A program made the position numbers and the translations under genes. Shown in pieces: positions 49,490-63,262 of a stretch of DNA of 64,000 bases (positions are counted from its first letter, which is position 1; every line of letters starts with the position of its first letter). The DNA comes from Chrysoperla carnea. Its lineage: Eukaryota > Arthropoda > Insecta > Neuroptera > Chrysopidae. The stretch is from NCBI RefSeq assembly GCF_905475395.1, contig NC_058342.1:33624140-33688139 (forward strand). Reading direction: 5' to 3'. Below the pieces are notes generated by a model. That model worked only from the letters and a program-made list of their open reading frames with translations, had not been told where the DNA came from and searched no databases.

Positions 49490-52400
49490 TAGAGTAAACG
49501 TAAGGTCTTTTATTTAACTTATAATAATTTATGTTCCACAAAGTGAAACTACAAATCATATAAATAAAACCTTCTTCAATATGCTTTTTTTGACAATATT
49601 ATTGTTTTAATATACTCCTCTCAATATATTGCTCAATATCGATATTGACTCAATAATATTGACGGTGTAAGGCTTACTTAAGAATTCTACGAATTTATGA
49701 TGACGCGACGACGTAATAAAATTGTGCAATTATTTCACAACATTTATAGTACAAAACATGAGATAAAAATGCATTTGTTATTAAAATTAATTGAAAATTG
49801 TTGTAAATATTGACCCCCCAAATAGGATCATGCTTTTACATAATCATCTCAATTATAAATATTACTATTCCCCCCTTTAATAAATAAACCTGAACAAATC
49901 ATTTTAATGTAAATATACTCCGAAAATGGTTTTTTTCTAACTTACGACTGTACTATTAGGTAAATAACACGGAATTATGATACAAGGAAATCAAGCCGTA
50001 GAAGATATAACCTTTGGATGCTAGACTAATACCTTTCTGATTTAGTAAATTAGTGTATTCATTGTATTAAAATTTATTTTTTATAAATTTGCTCATGATA
50101 AAGATTTCCATTTTATTACAAGCTTTTATTTAACTTCACTTGTATGTATGTATGAATGTCCTAAAATTTTTACAAGTTAAATTTGACCCACTTCCCGATT
50201 TGCATGCATATGTATGCATTTTTATGGTAAGTATGACCTGATTTTACTATCGCTTCCACCAAATTTGATACACATACGTTTTTTAGCTTTAAATTAAAAA
50301 TTGATATTAAAAAAATTTTTTTAGGGACAAGCTTTTATTGTGCTAAAGAGTAGAAAAGAAGTTTAAACCTTCTAAACCTAACGCTAATGGTTACAAGCCT
50401 CACAGACATGGCATTATTAAGTACATATCTGTAAAAAATGAGACCATACTATGCCCAAACTGTAGTTTTACAATTCTCGACAATTCTACTAAATCCTGAA
50501 TGCATTTCAGAACCATATGGGATATGAGGGAAAAGATATGATTTTAGGACCTAAGATTCCAATTTCGTTTGCCAATTTCGATTAAACTAATAACCATGAT
50601 AATTTTGACCCAAAATATTTCAAAAATCGGATTCGTTTAAAGACTGGCGGTATAGTATTCGAGATATTATCAAGCCGAGATTTTTCTTAAAAATTACTCG
50701 CTACATCTTAACCCCGCCCCTAAAATTTAGACTTAATCCAACCACATATGAAAAAAAACAAGGCTTTTATCCAACATTGCCCTGGTGCTCGAACATCCTT
50801 AAAAATCTCAGACCAAAAAAAAAAAAAAATATAAATATAAAATTTTCGATATCGTTTTTCGAGATGAAAACAATCGCTTTCAATCAGAAAGTTAAAAGCT
50901 CCGAATAAGCTCCTGAATATAATATGGTATGCACTGAACACATATACATCAGCCGAGGGTATTAAAATATTGATTTTCACAGAGTGGATAGTGGATATAG
51001 AAAGACGACGTCACATCGAAAACGCAACCGAACATATAGTTCTATGTATCGGTGGAATCAGTGAACGGAATTTTCGCTAGTGAATAAACCGAATTGAAAA
51101 GTATACATTGAACCAATTTCTTAAAAACAAAAATAATCTGTATCAGATTATTAATTTCAAAAAAAATTTTTGAGCGTACGTCTTGTACGCACAGTAATCT
51201 TTTTTTTTTATATTTGTACGTATTCGTTTTGTTCAAGCTCAAAATATCAAATCGAAAATTTTTTATTTTGATTCGTTTTTTTGTTTTCTAGTAAAATTAT
51301 AGGAAATTACAAAAAGAAATCATACAACTGAAACCAAGTACCAAGTGCCCATTAAATACGGAAACAGCTTTTGCTGTTTCAATTAATTTTTGTAACAATT
51401 TTTGTAAGAAAATTTGTGCTTCATAAACGTAAAAAAAAAACGCATATTATCTTAGAAACTGGTTGTGACTGATCATGTAAGTTTCAAGCCGACATTTTTT
51501 TTTCCATCAAATCAATTTTCATGTTTCATAACAAAAACTTTTTATTAGTCATTTAATTTGATTTTTCTTTGTATTTTTTCATTACCTCTTTCCAGAAAAT
51601 TTAATTGTTTTTAATTTTATCATTTGCATGTGTTTATGTTAGTCCGATTTTCCGGGTTCGAAATAAAATTTATTTGTAAATAGGAAATGCTGTGTTTTAA
51701 ATTGTTCGATCGCAATTATTATTCGATTTAGGTATATCCCACTTCGGAACGTTCAATTGTTTTTCATATTCTCATTTGCATTGTTCTATATTATTCCCAT
51801 TTTCCGAGCTCGTAATAAAATTTACTTGTAAAGAATATTTATGTATTTATTCTGTATTTATTTGATTGCGATTATTTTTCAATTTAGGATTGAAATCAAC
51901 TGAGAAACATTTAGAATTTTTTCGTTTCATTTTTCAAAATTCAATTGTCTTTCATTTAATTGTTTGTATTTTTCTATATTATTCCGATTTCCGGATTCGA
52001 AATAACATTTACTTCTACATAGAAAATTATGTATTAAGAATTGGAATTATTTTGAAAATTATGAAATTGAGCATGAATTTAGGAACAAAAAATTCAACTT
52101 GAAATTCTACTTTTAAATTCATATAAAAAACAAATTAAGTTTTAAGAATTTTCAGTATTAAAATTACTCAGGAAAAACATATATCTTGTTGGTTTGAGAT
52201 AAATAATTTGAATTTTCGGATGCTCATTTTAATGAAATTTTGCTTTCGAAATCAAACAGCACTGTCTTGCTTTAATTTGAATCGACTTTTCAAGTTTCAC
52301 TTTTTATCTCGAAGTTTTAATTCGTTCAATGATACAATTTTGTGCTTGTGAATGTATTATACAAAAACTAATGAAGATACCGAGATGTTATTTTTTATAA

Positions 52401-53348
52401 ATTTATTTAATAATAATTCAGTGATCATTTTTAGATTTTTTTTTGATTTTTTTCTGACCACAAACGGGCCCATACACGATCAAACAATTTGTGCCACATA
52501 AACTATAAGATGGCTCATCGATTCTGCTTCGGAAAGGAGTTTCTGCTTAAAAGTTTCTGCTAATCGAAAATATAAAAATTAACACTGGCTGGAAATGACA
52601 TTTTTCCCTTATTTTAGTCTACCCTGAAATAATCGTCAGCCCGTTTGGAAAAAGCAATTTAATGTACGCCACAAACTTTTTAATTGTTTATATAAACACG
52701 ATTGTTGCGCAAAAGCTTGGTCTTGGATAAAAATGTTCCATCTATGATCATCATTTTGAACCATAAATTAAAGATTTCTGTAAAAATTTAAAATAGTAAA
52801 TGTCAAACAATTCATGACCATTTTTCTGATATACTCAATGAATTATGACTATTTTACACTTTAAAAAATTGAAAACTGCATGTATTTTAGCTGCGTAAAA
52901 CAATTTCTTTGAGTGATGTGGAAGGGGAATAAGTGAGATCAAGAGAGGTGGAGGCTATAAAGCGGTGATTTTTATTTTTAAGCCCAGTGAAGATGATCTT
53001 TCAATTTTTGTAAAAAAAAATTTGGTTCAAAATCCCAGTTGTCTGATCGTATATGTGGGATCGTATAATAAGAATGAATTTTGACAAAACAATACAATTT
53101 GCCTTTTTTTTTTTTTAGTTTTTACTGAAAATTTAAAAATAAGTACTAATTTGATAAAAATAAGAAAACCAATAAACAAAAATAATAAACGAAACGAACA
53201 GAAAACAAAAAGAAAAAAAAGTTTTGGAAAAAAGCGCATCACCAGTTACGCAAATGAATAAAAGTTCTCAAACAAATTGCGTAAGTCAGAGTAGTAGTCG
53301 CCAATTTTCATATAATATAAGACCACCGTTTCGATCAAATTCGAAACA
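49490..53348. other. intergenic stretch upstream of the transporter
   Basis: AT-rich, no host exon recognised. At 50590-50700 there is a decayed arm of the palindromic satellite (TAATTTTGACCCAAAATATT, TTCAAAAATCGGATTCGTTT, TATTCGAGATATTAT). 53000-53348 should include the 5' UTR of the transporter; no promoter motif assigned. Confidence 0.5.
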
Positions 53349-56300
53349 ATGTCATTACCCCGTGAATGGACACATCAGGCGGCTCGAGCATATGCAGCAA
53401 GCCCTTTAGTTGGTTCCGTTACCTCAGGGACAAGTATCGCTGCATCCCGGGGACAAGATGCTATTGAAAGTCATGCACTTTCCAACATGGTGGCAGATCC
53501 ATTTACTGAAACGCAATTGGATTTAGCGGGATCTTTATTTTCAATACATTCAGCGCCAGTTATTGAGCTTAATTCAGATACAGATAGCTTAAAGCGGCCA
53601 TCTTCATTAGTAATCCAAGAAATAAATTCACTTAGCGTTGACAGAGGTCTAGATAGTCATACAAGTCCACCAGAAACTGTTGAAGACGAAGACAACGATA
53701 ATCTACTTACAATATCCAGTTTAACAGCACGACCTTTAATCGCTAAATCCCATGAATTAAGATCCTCAAAATTATCCAAAAAACAAAAGCACCATAAACA
53801 GAAGAAAGTTAAAAAAGTTCTCACTTGTATCGATGATGAAGGTAAAAAATAAGCACCATTTCACTTATAGTACACAGATGACTCTAAAAATTCTGAGGTA
53901 TGCAACTTTTTAGGGTCATCGGTTGTACTTTCATTATTATTCTAATAATCTAGTTAACAAGTTCAAATTGGTGAAATATAGAAATAATGGCCATAAAAAA
54001 ATTTGATTAAAAGAAGAGGAATGTTGGAGAAGAGTTCAGCAAAAACGCATTGCCAAACGGCGGGCCAAGAATTCACTCGAAGCACTCGATATTTGCCATA
54101 AAGATGCGTTTCCGAATGTTTATCAAAAGCATCGCGTTCTGACAGTTTTTGCTATGACAAGAGCGACGAATGAACGCTCCTTTTCAACCTTGCGTCGTCT
54201 CAAAACATATCTTAGCTCTATAATGTCTGAAGATCGGCTAAACAGTTTAGTCCTCGCTCTATATTTTTTTTCCAAATTAAATTGTTTATAACTTTTGAAA
54301 TATTTTATGTGCTGAAAAACGCTTCCAGCTCACTTTTCTAGACATCATTCCGAATCCAATGACCTATCACATGATTTATACGATCATTATTTCTATATTT
54401 CAATTTGAGATTTGAGCTTGTCGACTAGACTAGACTATAAAGTATTTATACTAATCATTTAATTTTAGGAATAATTATACCCCCTGATGGGGGATATGGC
54501 TGGGCTATAGTATTTGGTGCATTTTTGGTACAATTTTGGGTTGCTGGTTTAGTTAAATCATATGGTGTATTATTTGTGGAAGTAATGGAAACATTTAGTG
54601 ATTCCAGTGCATCTGTTGCATCTTGGATACCAGCAATATTATCGTGTCTTTGTTTAGCTCTCGGTAAATATCCAAATGCTTCACTATTTGTCAATTTTCT
54701 TTTTGCGCATTCCATATTCAGGATAATACTCGGATTGGTCTCTTAACCTTAACTTTTCTCAAGTCCTTAACCAAACGATTCCAATATAATTCAAGGATTT
54801 TTGGCCACTTGGAATGCGTAAAGGGTAAAAAGGTTTTTATCATATTATTAATTTATTGATTTACTTTTTTGTAGCACCTTTAACAAGTGCTCTGTGTCAA
54901 AAATTTAGCTGCCGTTCTGTAGTATTTACTGGAGGCATATTCTGTGCATTAGGATTAACACTTAGTTATTTTGCAACAAGTTTAGTTCATCTATTTTTTA
55001 CATTTGGAGTTTTAACAGGTAAAGAAAGTCTTGCGTTAAATCTGAATAGAGATCGGGTAAGCATGACCCATAAAGAGGAACACATTTGGAAAACTCGGTT
55101 CGGGAGAGACTCGGGGAACACTCGGTAGAGTTTTCCAGTCGAAAATTTGGTAATTTTATGTTTATTGAGTCATCTTACGTTAAAAAGGTATCTTGTAATT
55201 TTTTCGTGAAGCCCACTGTTTTCTAGATATCAACAATTTGGTATTTGGGCATGGGAGGAAGGGTTTGCAACCCCGATCTGTACCCAAAATGATTTACACA
55301 AAAACAAATACAATGAATAAGCTGGAAAAAAGTGTCGAAAGTGGAAAAATGAGGAAACATTTTAATGAACGTATTTATGGGAATCCAAGGAATATTTAGA
55401 CGTATTTATAGGAATCCAAGAAATATTTTAGTTGGCTGAATGTTATTTGGGGCCCTATAAACACGTTACAAAAAGTTTCAGTGAAATCGATGCTGTTTTC
55501 CAACTTTTCCTATGTGTCCCGGCTTATCAGTTGTACTAAACTGCTTAATATTAAATATTATTGATTAGGAATTGGTGGAGGTTTATCAACGACACCTGGT
55601 ATCGTAATGGTATCACAATACTTCGATAAACATCGTGCATTAGCCAACGGTATATGTGTATCGGGTACAGCCGCGGGCAGTTTTGTGTTCCCATTATTAA
55701 TCGAACATCTATGCGAAGCATTCGGTTTTCATGGGACAATTTTGCTGTTAGGCGGATGTATGCTTCATGTATGCGTAAGCGCAACTTTATACAAACCACT
55801 CAAAGCTCAAAAACGTGACTTAGCTGGTACGGAAAATATTCAATATATCAACACACCAGCAACGGAAATAACCCAACAATCCCAGCAATCCCAAGCCCCA
55901 AACACGTTACCAGCTTCAATACCAGTAAACAAACAACTCGAACTATTATTTCAGCAAAACGATACTGCTAAAATATCAGCAACTTTACAATTTACGGATA
56001 GTAAAACACGTAATAACATATTAAACGATTTATTTAATCAAAAAACGATTATTTTCGATCCAGCAAATCGATTATCGGATAGTGAGGAAGAAAAGGATCA
56101 AATTGGGGAGACAATACTAATGCGACCAAGTTTGTCATTCCGTAGTTCAAGTTTTTTACATTCCGTAGAGGATTTAAGTACCGATTCAACGTGTGTGTAT
56201 AAATCACGGCAACGGGATTCATTGTCGCGTAGTTTGTTAATGGTGTCAACAACTGCGGCTGATCGTACAAATTTATACGGACCCAATAAAGTTGAAATGC

Positions 56301-59300
56301 AACCGACAACCGAACAACAACAATTTCAGAAAAAAACAATTGTTCAAAAAATATCACAGTATTTGGATGTGTCGCTACTCAAAGATTTCAATTTTATAAT
56401 GATGTGCTTGAGTGTCACCTTAATGTCAACCGGTAGTCCGTATATGTTGTACTATTTACCGGCTTATGTGCTCAGTGCTGGATTCACTAAAACCGAGGCT
56501 GGCTATTTGGTTGCAATCAGTGCGGCCTTGGATTTGTGTGGTCGTCTTGGATTAGGATGGTTGTCCGATTTACATTTGTTTGATCGCAGAAAGGGATATA
56601 TTGGCAGGTAAATAGAATGTTCCTTAGGCCGTTCACAAAACTGGCAATTAATAGACTGTATAATGTGATAACAGTCCAAGGTAACCCACTTTTTCGCTGC
56701 AACTTTGAAGGGGACTGAATCGTTTGTTCTTTTTTTTTGAAATATCTCCGAGTTATATTTGTCGGATAAAGTTTACTGAATGTATTCTATGATAGAGCCT
56801 ATTATTGGGAAAGGCCTAAGAGTTTTTAAGGAAACTTGAGTTTAGAAGTACTTTTAAAGTACCTTTCAGATCGAATGTATGAAAGAGACAATTGTTGACT
56901 CCAGGTCTTTGAATGAATAAGTAATGATCAAGGATTCGAAAAATATTTTTTCCATATGTTATCCATTTAGAAATCTGAAACATTTAGAAAGTTCGAACTT
57001 TTCAGCCACTTTAGAAGGTAAAGGCGAAAAAAATCTGTCTTTATTTGTAATTCTACAACTAAAACGTGTTTTCTTTATGCATAGTAGAGGGGAAATTGGC
57101 GTGATCTGTTTAGGCAAAATCAATGTGAATTTTGGCTAGACAGAAAACAGATTGAAAGGTTTTACGGTTTATAACGATATTAAAGGGACCCAACTGCAAA
57201 ACTACTAGATTTTATAGGAAAATATTTTTCATAGAAAGGCGATTTCCTAGCCTCAAAATCCCCTTTATTTGATTTCATTCAGTTATAGAATTACAACAAG
57301 ATAAAATTGACATTTCCCATAGACATTTCCACTTTTCATCCATAAACTTTTCTCTTATGTGTAATTGAATTTGATTTTTTTTTTCAAAGAATTTTATAGT
57401 GTTATTGAATTTTGAATTTCAGGATGATCGAGATGAAAAATGGCTTGTTTAAGTTTAAGTAGACGCGAGGTCGGAAATCCGCTTTTAATAATTGAAACGT
57501 GATGCTTACTCTCCCCTCTTCTGACACTAGTAAAATAATGATCTACTAGTGTCAACTGTTAGCACACGTTTTAAAATGCGTATGTCACGTTTGAACCGCT
57601 TGCCGCCTCGCGCCTCTATAAACTTTTATGTACAGGCGCCCATGTATACCATTTAATAAAAATGAATTGCATATTAATCGTTTAGTATGTATCAGGCATG
57701 TAATTGGTATTTACATAATGTATAACATTACATTTATATGTATTAATTTATAACGGGTGTTTATTGTATATTCGCCAATTACTTCACGAAAGTATAAGAT
57801 GTTTGTATATATACAACGTGTTCTGTTATTGACTGCAGAAACTTAACTTCCCAAAATAAGCTCATCAAGAGCAACAAAAAAACTCTTTTCCAAATTTGGA
57901 TCTGAGGCCTAATTTGGGAGATACGGGTATGACAAAAATTGATAAATTTGTTCATTCACTGACTATCATTCGATAACCAGTAACCAATGATAATCAGTAG
58001 ATATTAGTAAATGTCCCCACTACCGTGTTCATATATCCTTGAAGTTTACCATAAAACCAATGTTAAATATGCCTACTTTTGAAATCATTTATTTATTTAA
58101 ATAATCGGGCAACCCTCCCTGAAATTTTCATGTTTTTTTTTTTGTTATGTTTGCTATACTAATCTTTATTCTCAAAAAAAGCATTCAGAAGTAATGAGGT
58201 AAAAATTTTATTGTTTCACATAATTTCGATGTTACCCGTTTATTTTGGGAAAGTTTTCAAATGTTTCCATAATCAAGAAATTGGTTAAATTATTCAATTC
58301 AAACTTGCGTTTTTTGAGTAATAAAAGATCCATTTCTCGGGTACATTAAAAACTAAGGTCGAAATGACAAAGGTTTAAATAGTGTGATCAAATGACTGAG
58401 GTTGAAATGGCGTACATTTACGGGAATGCATCGACCAGCTACCTTTTTTTAGTATACTAATTTCCTAAAAAGACAGGTAACATCGAGGTATAAAATTATA
58501 TTGTTTCCAAAACAGATTCCCAAACAATAAGTTAATTAATTATGTGGACAATATTTTCCAAGTAAAACATTCGGTATAAAATTGTTAAATATATTTTAAT
58601 GCAAATTTGCAATTGTTTACTTATATTTTGCATTGCTATAACTTGGTGTTTTGTGTTTTAGTATTGTTGGAGCGGGTGTAGCAGTGCTTGTGATTCCAGT
58701 CGCAGGCTCGTTCTACGTGCTGGCATGCTCCGTTGGAATGTATGGTTTATGTTTAGGCTGTTGGTTTTTACTTGTTCCCGTATTACTCGCTGATCAGTAT
58801 GGTACAGAGAAGATTAGTTCCTCATATGGACTTGTACGCATGTTCCAAAGTGTTGGAGCTATATCAGTACCACCATTAGCTGGTACAAAATTTTTCCATA
58901 ATTTAGTTTTTATTGAACTAATCCTCTTCCCCTCTTGATCTGGCCACGTGGTTTATTGAGTGGCTCCTTTAGAGTATTAAAAGAGGGTTGTCTTGAGGCG
59001 TTGTGGTTGCTCCATAAATGTTAGGCCCTCGTCATAAACTTGGGTGTCATACCTTGATCTATACTTGATTGTCTGATCTTAGAAATTACAGGCCAACCGA
59101 TTCTGGAAAAAATCGGATTTCATCCAGATTTGAACCATTACTCAAACTGCCCAATGCTTAATTACCCAATATTGACCCAGACTCGATTTTATCGTCAAGC
59201 TCAATATTTCCAAATTGATGGACGTATTCACATCACGAAACTTAAGAGGGGAATGATTTTGTAAAAATCCAAGATTTAGTTCAAATCGAATTGAACTATT

Positions 59301-59526
59301 TTCAAAAAAACTGAAACTGCTAATTAATTCTACTTCTGAAATTTGTTTTCTAGGGTACATGCGTGATGTAACAGGCGGTTATGAATATTGTTTCTACTGT
59401 ATGGGAACATGTATGGTTCTAGGCGGTGTTCCACTGTTATTAGTACCAGTAAATTCAATGGATCCAAAGAATCACAAGAAAATGTTTAGTCGAAAGGCAA
59501 AAGAATCTTCCACGGCAAAATCTTAA
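53349..59526 (+). CDS. monocarboxylate transporter-like (SLC16/MCT), 6 exons
   Basis: Proton-coupled monocarboxylate carrier family, predicted 12 membrane segments in the plasma membrane; the actual substrate is not readable. Exons: 53349-53841, 54469-54663, 54875-55018, 55569-56607, 58662-58882, 59354-59526; 2265 nt, 754 aa, all phases close. Residues 1-165 are a long polar, Ser-rich N-terminal extension ending in a Lys-rich stretch (KKQKHHKQKKVKKV). The MCT signature PPDGGYGWAIVFGAF (169-183) opens TM1. GIGGGLSTTPGIVMVSQYFD (278-297) matches the family's TM4 region and the helix-flanking Tyr/Arg motif (YFDKHRALANGI). A ~185-residue hydrophilic loop (356-540) separates the two six-helix halves. 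The second half has SLLKDFNF, then LGWLSDLH, CLGCWFLLVPVLLADQYGTEKISSSYGL (in two pieces) and AGYMRDVTGGYEYCFY. The start at 53349 has a good AAACAATG context; an alternative upstream coding exon cannot be excluded. Introns contain a hAT fragment, a dispersed repeat and a possible MITE. Confidence 0.93.
54007..54291 (+). pseudogene. hAT transposase C-terminal fragment in intron
   Basis: A 94-codon open stretch between stop codons, in intron 1 of the transporter and on the same strand. It reads CWRRVQQKRIAKRRAKNSLE, ALDICHKDAFPNVYQKHRVL, TVFAMTRATNERSFSTLRRL, KTYLSSIMSEDRLNSLVLAL. The PN-x-Y then T-ATNERSFSTLRRLKTYL-S-M-EDRLNSL pattern is the hAT family dimerisation domain (of the kind also found in the 52-kDa-repressor/ZMYM-type group). 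The RNase H-like catalytic core is absent, so it is a relic. Confidence 0.88.
55450..55545. repeat. dispersed ~100-bp repeat, copy 2
   Basis: GGCCCTATAAACACGTTACA, AAAAGTTT, CAACTTTTCCTATGTGTCC, CGGCTTATCAGTTGTACT aligns with 4585-4685 in a Rab6 intron. It ends ~23 bp before the acceptor of transporter exon 4. Confidence 0.6.
57455..57625. mobile_element. possible MITE in transporter intron 4
   Basis: AGACGCGAGGTCGG with a following TTGAAACGTGATGC pairs imperfectly with GTCACGTTTGAACCGC then CCGCCTCGCGCC at the right. The GC-rich ends stand out from the surrounding AT-rich intron. A smaller inverted pair, GACACTAGTA and TACTAGTGTC (near 57522-57555), lies inside. No target duplication identified. 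Confidence 0.45.
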
Positions 59527-61702
59527 GCAAAATATATACTTATTATAATTTAGATAATGAATTTTAGGTTATGTTTCCATTAAAAAAAATAGATTTCTGG
59601 ACTATATTTGCTTTTATTTTTGCTAAGTAAAAAAAAAATTCTACAAAACTAAGTATTCTTTTCCAAAACTTATATTGATTGAGTCAAAATTGCTTTCTAC
59701 CATTCAATATAAAAAAAAAATTAAAAAAATTAAAAAAAATCATTCTGGAAACTTATAATCATTATCTATTGACAAAAAGTTCATCATATCATTGAACAAA
59801 ACAAAAATCTTGGCAAAATAGACTGAAAGATTGTGACTAATTTCACTCACTAATTTTCTTGCTTATGCCTTTGAGAAAACTGAAAAGAAAGCCAAATATA
59901 AATATCAAAAACTAAGATCTGTCATCCGTCAATCGACAAAAACTTCATAGTTAAACAAGTTTTTAAGCATTGCCTTTTTCTTAAATTGTCTGTTAAAATA
60001 CACTAAAGCACCCGAAAGGAATTGGGAAATACTCTACGAGTGATTTAAAGGATTTAATCTTTTGATCAGTGCCAAGACTCGTATGCCAATCGACTTCCCT
60101 TGATTGGCCGTATTTTAGTAGCCAATTAAAAGATGACATTGCGCCGAAAACTTTCCTAATACACACTTTTGTTTCGCCAATTGGGACTTCGAAGAAAAAA
60201 ACTTTTTTTTAGGCTTGAATTTTCTATTGTCATGGCAAAACTTCCAGTCTTACAGTATATTAGAAACAAAGTGTCGCAAAACAACCTTGTATTTTTGGTA
60301 TATCTTAGAATATTTATCGAGGATATCAACAAGAACTTTTCGAGTGAAATTTATCACTATCTCTTAGTCTATAATAAATTGGCTTTCTTTGTGAATTTAT
60401 TTAAAAATTTTTTATTTCTTATTACAAAAAAAAAAAAAAAAAAAACTATGAAGATGAGGCCATTAAAACAGTGTTATCAAAAATTATAAAAAGAAAACAC
60501 TATTTTAATTAGCGAAAATTGTGTGTGCTTTCCTATTTATTAAAATAACTTAGGTATTCATTTCAGGGATATAGAAAGCAGGAGAATGCATCCGAACACT
60601 TTCGAACACTTCCGAAACACTTTCGAACACATTGTTTGACAAGATAATTATTTTGATATAATCTTTTTTCAATTATTTCAACTTCAATTCTAAGCTCGGA
60701 ATCTTAAAATTAATTAGGTCAAATATCTAAACTCCTTCAAAAAACATTCCTAGAATGCCAAGTTTTTTATCGAAAGGTGTTAAACAGAAAAGAGTTATAA
60801 GTTCAAATTAGAAAGAAAAAGACTTTTCAAAAATTTCAGCTTTTCCAAGTTAAATTTTGAATATAATGTCTCAAAGTTTTGTCGTTGTCAATTTAGCTCA
60901 ACTGGGTAGATGTCGACTTTGATTTAGAAAAAATCGAATTCTTTAATGTAAAAAGCGAAGATAATGGCCTCAAAATTTTCTACCTTTCAAAAGGAATTAA
61001 AATAAAGTGAATCTATATTTGTTATGGACATTTCCTCTTGATATTTATTGGACCTAAATTGAAATAATTGACTTATTTAAGCTTTTCCACCAATTTTTAT
61101 ATACTCCACAAAAGATAAAAGCTTTTTGGAGCATGATAGCTGAGTCAATTGAAAATATTGCTCGATTCACAAGCCTATATTTGCTTTCAGCATCTTAATC
61201 CATTGCTTTCTCCCTTTCTAACTAAATATAGCCACAATTTCAACTTAAAAAAAAAAAGAAGATTATATCAAAATGATTACTTTTGAGTGGGTTGCATTCT
61301 GGTAACTTTCGATATTTCTGAGGCATTTCCAGTATTAAAAAAAAAAAAAACATTTTAAAAAATATATATAAATAGGTATATATATTTATTTTTTTATGCA
61401 AAAAAGATTATTGAATTGATGATAACTGATAAGGTATAATAAAAATTATTAATTATTAAAAAATTGGATTGGAGAAGTGAAGTGTATTATTGTTTAAAAA
61501 AATTTTTTTTATTAAATCTAAAGAACTCTTAGAGCCATTACACCTAAAAGTCAGATTCATTTCCGTATGGTTGGTAATCTGTTAAATTTCCAAAACTTAA
61601 TAATGTCAACTGTTTTTTGTTTCAATACTAAGGTTAGCCTACAGTCAATATTAATGAGCCAATACATATATTGATCACCTTAGTAGTATATTGAATCAAT
61701 AG
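59527..61702. other. transporter downstream region, nothing recognised
   Basis: AT-rich 3' flank of the transporter. No clear AATAAA signal was found in the first few hundred bases. The 106-codon frame at 60169-60489 contains a poly-Lys end from an A-run and shows no family features. Confidence 0.45.
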
Positions 61703-61870
61703 ATTAGGTTCGATTAGAGTGATTATCCTAGGGTGAGACGCACGTACACGATAGGATCCGTTGTGATACCAAAAAATGGGTTGATTCACCCCGGCAAATA
61801 CTCCATTAATAGTTTGGAACTGCTTCAGAACAGCAAGATTGATTTTGACGTCCACGGACTTAATGTGAAA
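61703..61870 (-). mobile_element. LINE 3'-end fragment
   Basis: Plus strand GATTAGGTTCGATTAGAGTG, ATTATCCTAGGGTGAGACG, ATAGGATCCGTTGTGATACC, AAAAAATGGGTTGA, ACTCCATTAATAGTTTG, GAACTGCTTCAGAACAGCAA, GACGTCCACGGACTT parallels 18612-18790. It is the reverse complement of the LINE end at 26130-26276. Old and diverged, with the pentamer tail partly decayed. Confidence 0.8.
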
Positions 61871-62976
61871 CAATTTCGGAAAAAATATTGAAGAAAATTA
61901 AAAAGATAGTTCCTTTATATTACGCTCTTTTTCAAACGTATGCTGTCTCTGTTTAAATCAAGATTTTAATTGATAAATATTGACTCGTATGAACGCACCC
62001 GAATTTTATCATATATTGAGTCAATAATATTACTTCAATAATATTGACCGCGTGAGGCTAGTCTTACTATTTTCGAAACTATGGAAGAATATGTCGAAAA
62101 ACAGTACAACTAGATTCAATACAGGGTGGTCGAAAAAATCAACATGCCAAAAGGACAATAACATTTTAAGGATAAAGTTCTTCGTCAGTTTTGAATACGA
62201 TGTTACGAGTTTGAATTACAATGAACATTAAAACGTTAGGGGCCCCGGAGTAAGGCCAAAAGAGAAAAAGAAAAAAAGGACCACACGAAGACTAAAGAAA
62301 TAGAAAAAGGGGGAATCAAGTCCTAATTGTGGAACTTTCTTGCGATAGTTTTGTGGAAATTCAACATATTTTTTTCCAATTTCCATACGACAATAGGTTT
62401 TTGGCTCTTAGATTAATGGTAACTATACCCATGTTAAGATTCAACTAGCGAAATCGGCTTAATTTTCACCTCTCGTTTTTTGCCAAAAAAAATACACCAG
62501 TAAATTTTGCAATTGATTTATCGAATCAAACATGATACCAGTTACCTAAACATTAAAAAAAAAAAAAACTCGACTGTTTTCGACTGATGATAGACTTTCT
62601 AGAATCGATAATAATCGATTCGAATTGTGTAATAAAAAGACTCACTAATTCCCAAAATAAAAAATAAAAAAAAACTAATTTTGAATACCTAAACAAAGTT
62701 TGTTTGTAAAAATGTGGATTTAGATTTCTGGCCAAAGAGATTTAATTCACATTTGATCACATTTATTTTTGGAAATAATTTCAGATTTGTTGTGTATTTT
62801 CGAAAAAACAAAAAATTTGTTTTTCTTGTAATTTTGATTGAGTTTAAATAAAAGAAAATTTAGTATTTTAATTTTGAATGCACGTAATTAGATTTAAGAA
62901 TTAGATACTAAAAAAAAAGACGAAAATTTGTTATATTTTCCCTAATTGTCCATTTCCTTTCTATTAAAAAAACGAC

Positions 62977-63262
62977 CGTTGACCGTTTCATATTGAAATA
63001 AAGTAAAAATACTTTCAAACAATTTACTAACGATTGGAACAAGTACAGCTAAATATTTGTATTTACAATAGAAAAGTATTGAATTTAAAATAAGAATTCA
63101 TTGATACAAAATCACTGAAGTTAAATAAACAAAATCATTACTTCTATGAAAGGGATTGATTTTAGTTTAAAGGCATGCATTTTATTGATGGAAAATAAAA
63201 TTATATTTAGTTGGAATTTATAATCGAGCAAATAAAGCGCATCGATGAATTAAAAGAAAATT
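62977..63262 (-). mobile_element. CACTG-ended element, copy 4, truncated
   Basis: Reverse complement of about the last third of 20349-21228 (GACCGTTTCATATTGAAATA, AACAAGTACAGCTAAATATT, CAAAATCACTGAAGTTAAAT, CATTTTATTGATGGAAAATA). Stops at AATTAAAAGAAAATTAATA; the remaining two thirds of the element are absent. Confidence 0.8.

Noticed and set aside
42765..53348. Missing WD40 exons for the kinesin or another host gene
   Set aside because: All open frames here are short, AT-rich or repeat-derived; no GH...WD-type repeat was found in any frame by eye.
53224..53409. 61-codon frame starting MEKSASPVTQ, overlapping the transporter start
   Set aside because: Out of frame with the transporter exon and its end; only the 53349 frame splices in phase into the DGGYGW exon.
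60169..60489. 106-codon plus-strand frame after the transporter
   Set aside because: Composition follows local AT-richness, it ends in a poly-Lys from an A-run, and there is no homology or splice support.
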